Assembly (NCBI GenBank): GCA_936440205.1
Contig: OW387140.1
Span: 31,555,659-31,619,658, forward strand
Source of the DNA: Lepidonotus clava
Taxonomy: Eukaryota; Annelida; Polychaeta; Phyllodocida; Polynoidae
Reading direction: 5' to 3'
Length of the DNA: 64,000 nucleotides
A program made the translations under genes and the position numbers. Positions 61,501 through 64,000 of this stretch are shown here, one piece after another. The stretch's first letter is position 1, and the number at the start of each line of letters is the position of its first letter. The notes under the pieces are model-generated. The model was not told where the DNA came from and did no database searches. It worked only from the letters and a program-made list of their open reading frames with translations.

Positions 61501-62297
61501 GTGTTTTGTGCTAAATCACAATATCGACAATGCAAGCAGTTGAACAAAATGAAAACTGTATATATCATATTGGAAGATATAAACAAAATAAGATCAGTGA
61601 ATATTAGTATAATTATAGTCTGTTTCTGAGCTATTCATTACCCTATACAATTAGAGATAAGATACCTTATGATTTTATATGGTCGTGATTTATAGAGTCA
61701 TTACATAAAAAGGGGCTATGCATAGATCCTATAAGAAGGTCTTAAAAAAGGTTTTGATAGGAGAAAGTAGAATGTCCGTCAAAAACCCTCCCATTATGTC
61801 GCAGTAAAAGCAAGCATAGTGTCCACAGGAACTTTAGTTATTATGTCTATCTATATTAAATAGATCGGAAAACAATAAAGATGTCATTCTTGAGCATAAT
61901 CCAAGGGGAAGTATTTGCCAAGCAGTGGTTTGAACCAATAGCGATATTATCAAAATGCCTTCTTTCATGAGACAATACGAAAAAGGGAACATTATACACG
62001 TTGAAAGAAACGTCTTGATGATTGTTTAGCCCTTGATAATATAGTCATGACCATTGGTTTAGAGTATAATGGGCATTGACGCACAAAAAAGTATCATAGA
62101 TGGTATAATTGCTGAGAAAGGATGAGAGTTAATAGTTGGAAAAAAACATGTCTGACGTCCGACGACTGTATCTAAATGTGATGACAGTAGTTTTTACCAA
62201 TAGACGTCGTGGGTGAGCTATCACTGAGATGACATGACAGACGCAGATGGATGTTGTGTGGACTGAATGTTCTTTTCTAGATAGGGGCCTATATCTT
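58523..62297. other. Non-coding stretch, no gene seen
   Basis: AT-rich with no supported exon, tRNA or clear element. Short frames near 58.8, 59.5-59.8 and 60.1-60.4 kb lack splice context and family resemblance. Confidence 0.5.
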
Positions 62298-63021
62298 TTA
62301 AGGATAGACACCAGTGGTTGAGGCGTGAATGGTACGTCTCTCTTTGATCAGAATTTCAAGATCTGTTTTAGATTATATTATTTAATAGTCAACATCATTT
62401 GATAGCCAATAAACAATCATATCTATTGGTATAACTTATATAAAAATAGGCCGAACAATAGTTGTAGAGTATGGTGGCAAACTTGAAAATCATAATTTTC
62501 AAATTTATTTTTTGAACATTGATATCTCACTTAATATTTAAAGTAGAGCTTTGCAATTTTTACTACACCTTCTTGACATATACAGGGAGGGAAGCGTGTC
62601 TCAAAATGTTGATATAGGTCCTAGTTATGTTTTTATGTAATGTAGAAAATGAAAATGCATAAAAATCTAAAAATGTTTCCCGTTTTTGGCCGTTTTTTGC
62701 TCTAAAATCAAATCTAGGGCCTAAATCAAAAATCTGAGACACGCTTCCCTACATATGGTTGTTATAAAGGTGTATGTAAAATCTTATTAATGTAGGTTAA
62801 GTATTAACCGAGATATTGATGTTCAAAAAATAAAAGTGAAAAAATTAGTTTAAAATTGATGAAATCTCAGTTTTTATTTACTTCATGATTCTTTGGAGAT
62901 CAGTAGATAGAGAAAAATATGAGCTTTAAAATGGTGTAAGGTTTGTCTGGATCAGACCATTATTAAAGAATTCATTGATGATTTCTTGAAATGGCCGTTA
63001 ACCACTGGTGTCTATCCTTAA
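62298..63021. mobile_element. TTAA-bounded foldback element, family 3 (724 bp)
   Basis: Ends TTAAGGATAGACACCAGTGG and its near-perfect inverse, with TTAA at both borders. Internal inverted pairs include GGGAAGCGTGTCTCA/TGAGACACGCTTCCC (about 62,590 and 62,735) and TTGAACATTGATATCTC/GAGATATTGATGTTCAA (about 62,512 and 62,810), so much of the element can fold back. No open frame. The ends lack the CCC/GGG of families 1 and 2. Confidence 0.75.
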
Positions 63022-63345
63022 GATTGCTACCTCTCCTCACATACAGTTCTATTTCATCCAGAGATGTCTCCTGAAGTACATGTACGTTAATAGTTGGATC
63101 TTCAATTATATTATATCATTGAACCTTTGGATTTCCTTGTTATGATTCCACAGCTTATTTGCAAACCCTGTATCTTTGATCGATTAATAATCTTGAACGA
63201 ATATTCATACAGTCAAGTGAATATATAGTACAAAAGAAAGAAGAGTATGTGGTACAAGTTATAAATCTATAATATTCCTACTATTGTAATGATATAAAAC
63301 GGACCAAATATTATTCTTTATACACTGATAATCCTATGAGTTCAA
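63022..63345. other. Short AT-rich spacer, nothing seen
   Basis: Between the TTAA element and the GTTAGTC array; no gene or repeat recognised. Confidence 0.5.
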
Positions 63346-63775
63346 AAGTTAGTCACTATTGGCTAACTTGTGTTAGTCATTTATGGGTTAGTCCTTTTGA
63401 CTAACTTTAATGATAATGTCTCAGTCATTAGGACTATATTGTTAGTCAAGATGACTAACAGGTCACATGACCAAATAAGTGATCACATGACCACCAGGAA
63501 AAAGGCATACACAAGGAAACAGAATCCACAGCTTGGTAAGTTTATCTATTCCCATCCTTAGCTCACATTGCACATCTAACTTTCAAACACATTCTACTTG
63601 AAAGCATAGACATCAAGGATGATTCCTAAACTCATTTAGATCAATCAAATGGTCTATTTAGTTGTAAATTTGTTAACTTGGGTGAAGATAGTGAAAGGGG
63701 TCTCAGGTTAGTCATAATGACTAACCTCAGTCAAAATGACTAAGGCATTGGTCATATATGACCAACTGCTAATTT
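63346..63775. repeat. GTTAGTC/GACTAAC motif array
   Basis: GTTAGTC, GACTAAC and palindromic forms such as GTTAGTCATAATGACTAAC occur many times in two clusters (63,350-63,462 and 63,706-63,743). A related TTGGTCATATATGACCAA palindrome lies at about 63,750, and TCACATGACCA is repeated in between. It looks like the arms of an uncharacterised inverted-repeat element; the borders are not sharp. Confidence 0.5.
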
Positions 63776-64000
63776 GGCATAGAATATCATTGGAAACACT
63801 GCATAGAATGATTATAGGGTAACAATGGGGGTATATCACGCATTTAATTTCATATTCACATAATAATGTCTCTCACATATGAAGTTTTACACAGCTCCTT
63901 ACCGTTTTTATTTTGTGGTATAGGGACCTATGAAACGTAGCTTTTTATGGGTCAGGCTTTAAAAAAGCGCATAATTGATCTTTTTAATTTTTTTTTTTTT

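Noticed and set aside
1-64000. CRISPR arrays, prokaryotic operons, retrovirus-like or capsid-bearing elements
   Set aside because: No regularly spaced repeats with unique spacers, no bacterial gene layout, and no reverse transcriptase, integrase, capsid or long terminal repeat signatures seen.

Overview
The window is eukaryotic, animal nuclear DNA. It is AT-rich, has many short introns with GT-AG borders, and carries many small terminal-inverted-repeat elements. Gene content (a complete CTCF with 11 zinc fingers and a CUB/LDLa receptor) and a general resemblance of the repeats suggest a marine invertebrate, perhaps a mollusc or other lophotrochozoan. The sequence alone does not fix the species. 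I see no prokaryotic operons, CRISPR arrays, tRNA or rRNA genes, and no retrovirus-like element.

Layout. (1) 1-14,780, minus strand: CTCF. Sixteen coding exons could be placed base by base (phases agree throughout; about 944 aa), plus a 5' UTR splice at 9,236 and a CpG-rich promoter at about 13.8-14.8 kb with NRF1- and YY1-type motifs. The protein keeps the cohesin-binding YDF tripeptide just before the zinc fingers, has an AT-hook, and ends with an FGF-containing tail. (2) 14.8-21.8 kb: gene-free, with two small MITE-like elements. (3) 21,859-32,581, minus strand: a type I membrane protein of about 982 aa with signal peptide, three CUB domains (the middle one without cysteines), two LDLa modules, one transmembrane helix and a long proline-rich cytoplasmic tail with two PPxY motifs and a C-terminal PDZ ligand. 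One of its introns uses a GC-AG border. (4) 32.6-64 kb: mostly non-coding. It holds promoter-like CpG patches at 48.6, 52.4-52.6 and 58.3-58.5 kb, a possible first coding exon at 52,583, and a rich set of non-autonomous DNA elements.

Repeats are the most distinctive part. Four TTAA-bounded elements occur (two 1-kb copies of one family with a nested TTAA element inside each, plus two others). Three of them carry perfect or near-perfect RFX X-box palindromes. Other elements include a 0.9-kb element built on repeated TTTTCGCGCA motifs, a pair of GGCC-ended MITEs, a long-TIR MITE at 55 kb, and two regions built from GTTAGTC motifs.

The two well-supported genes are neighbours on one strand but show no obvious functional link. 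CTCF is a nuclear chromatin-loop factor; the CUB/LDLa protein is a cell-surface scaffold or co-receptor.
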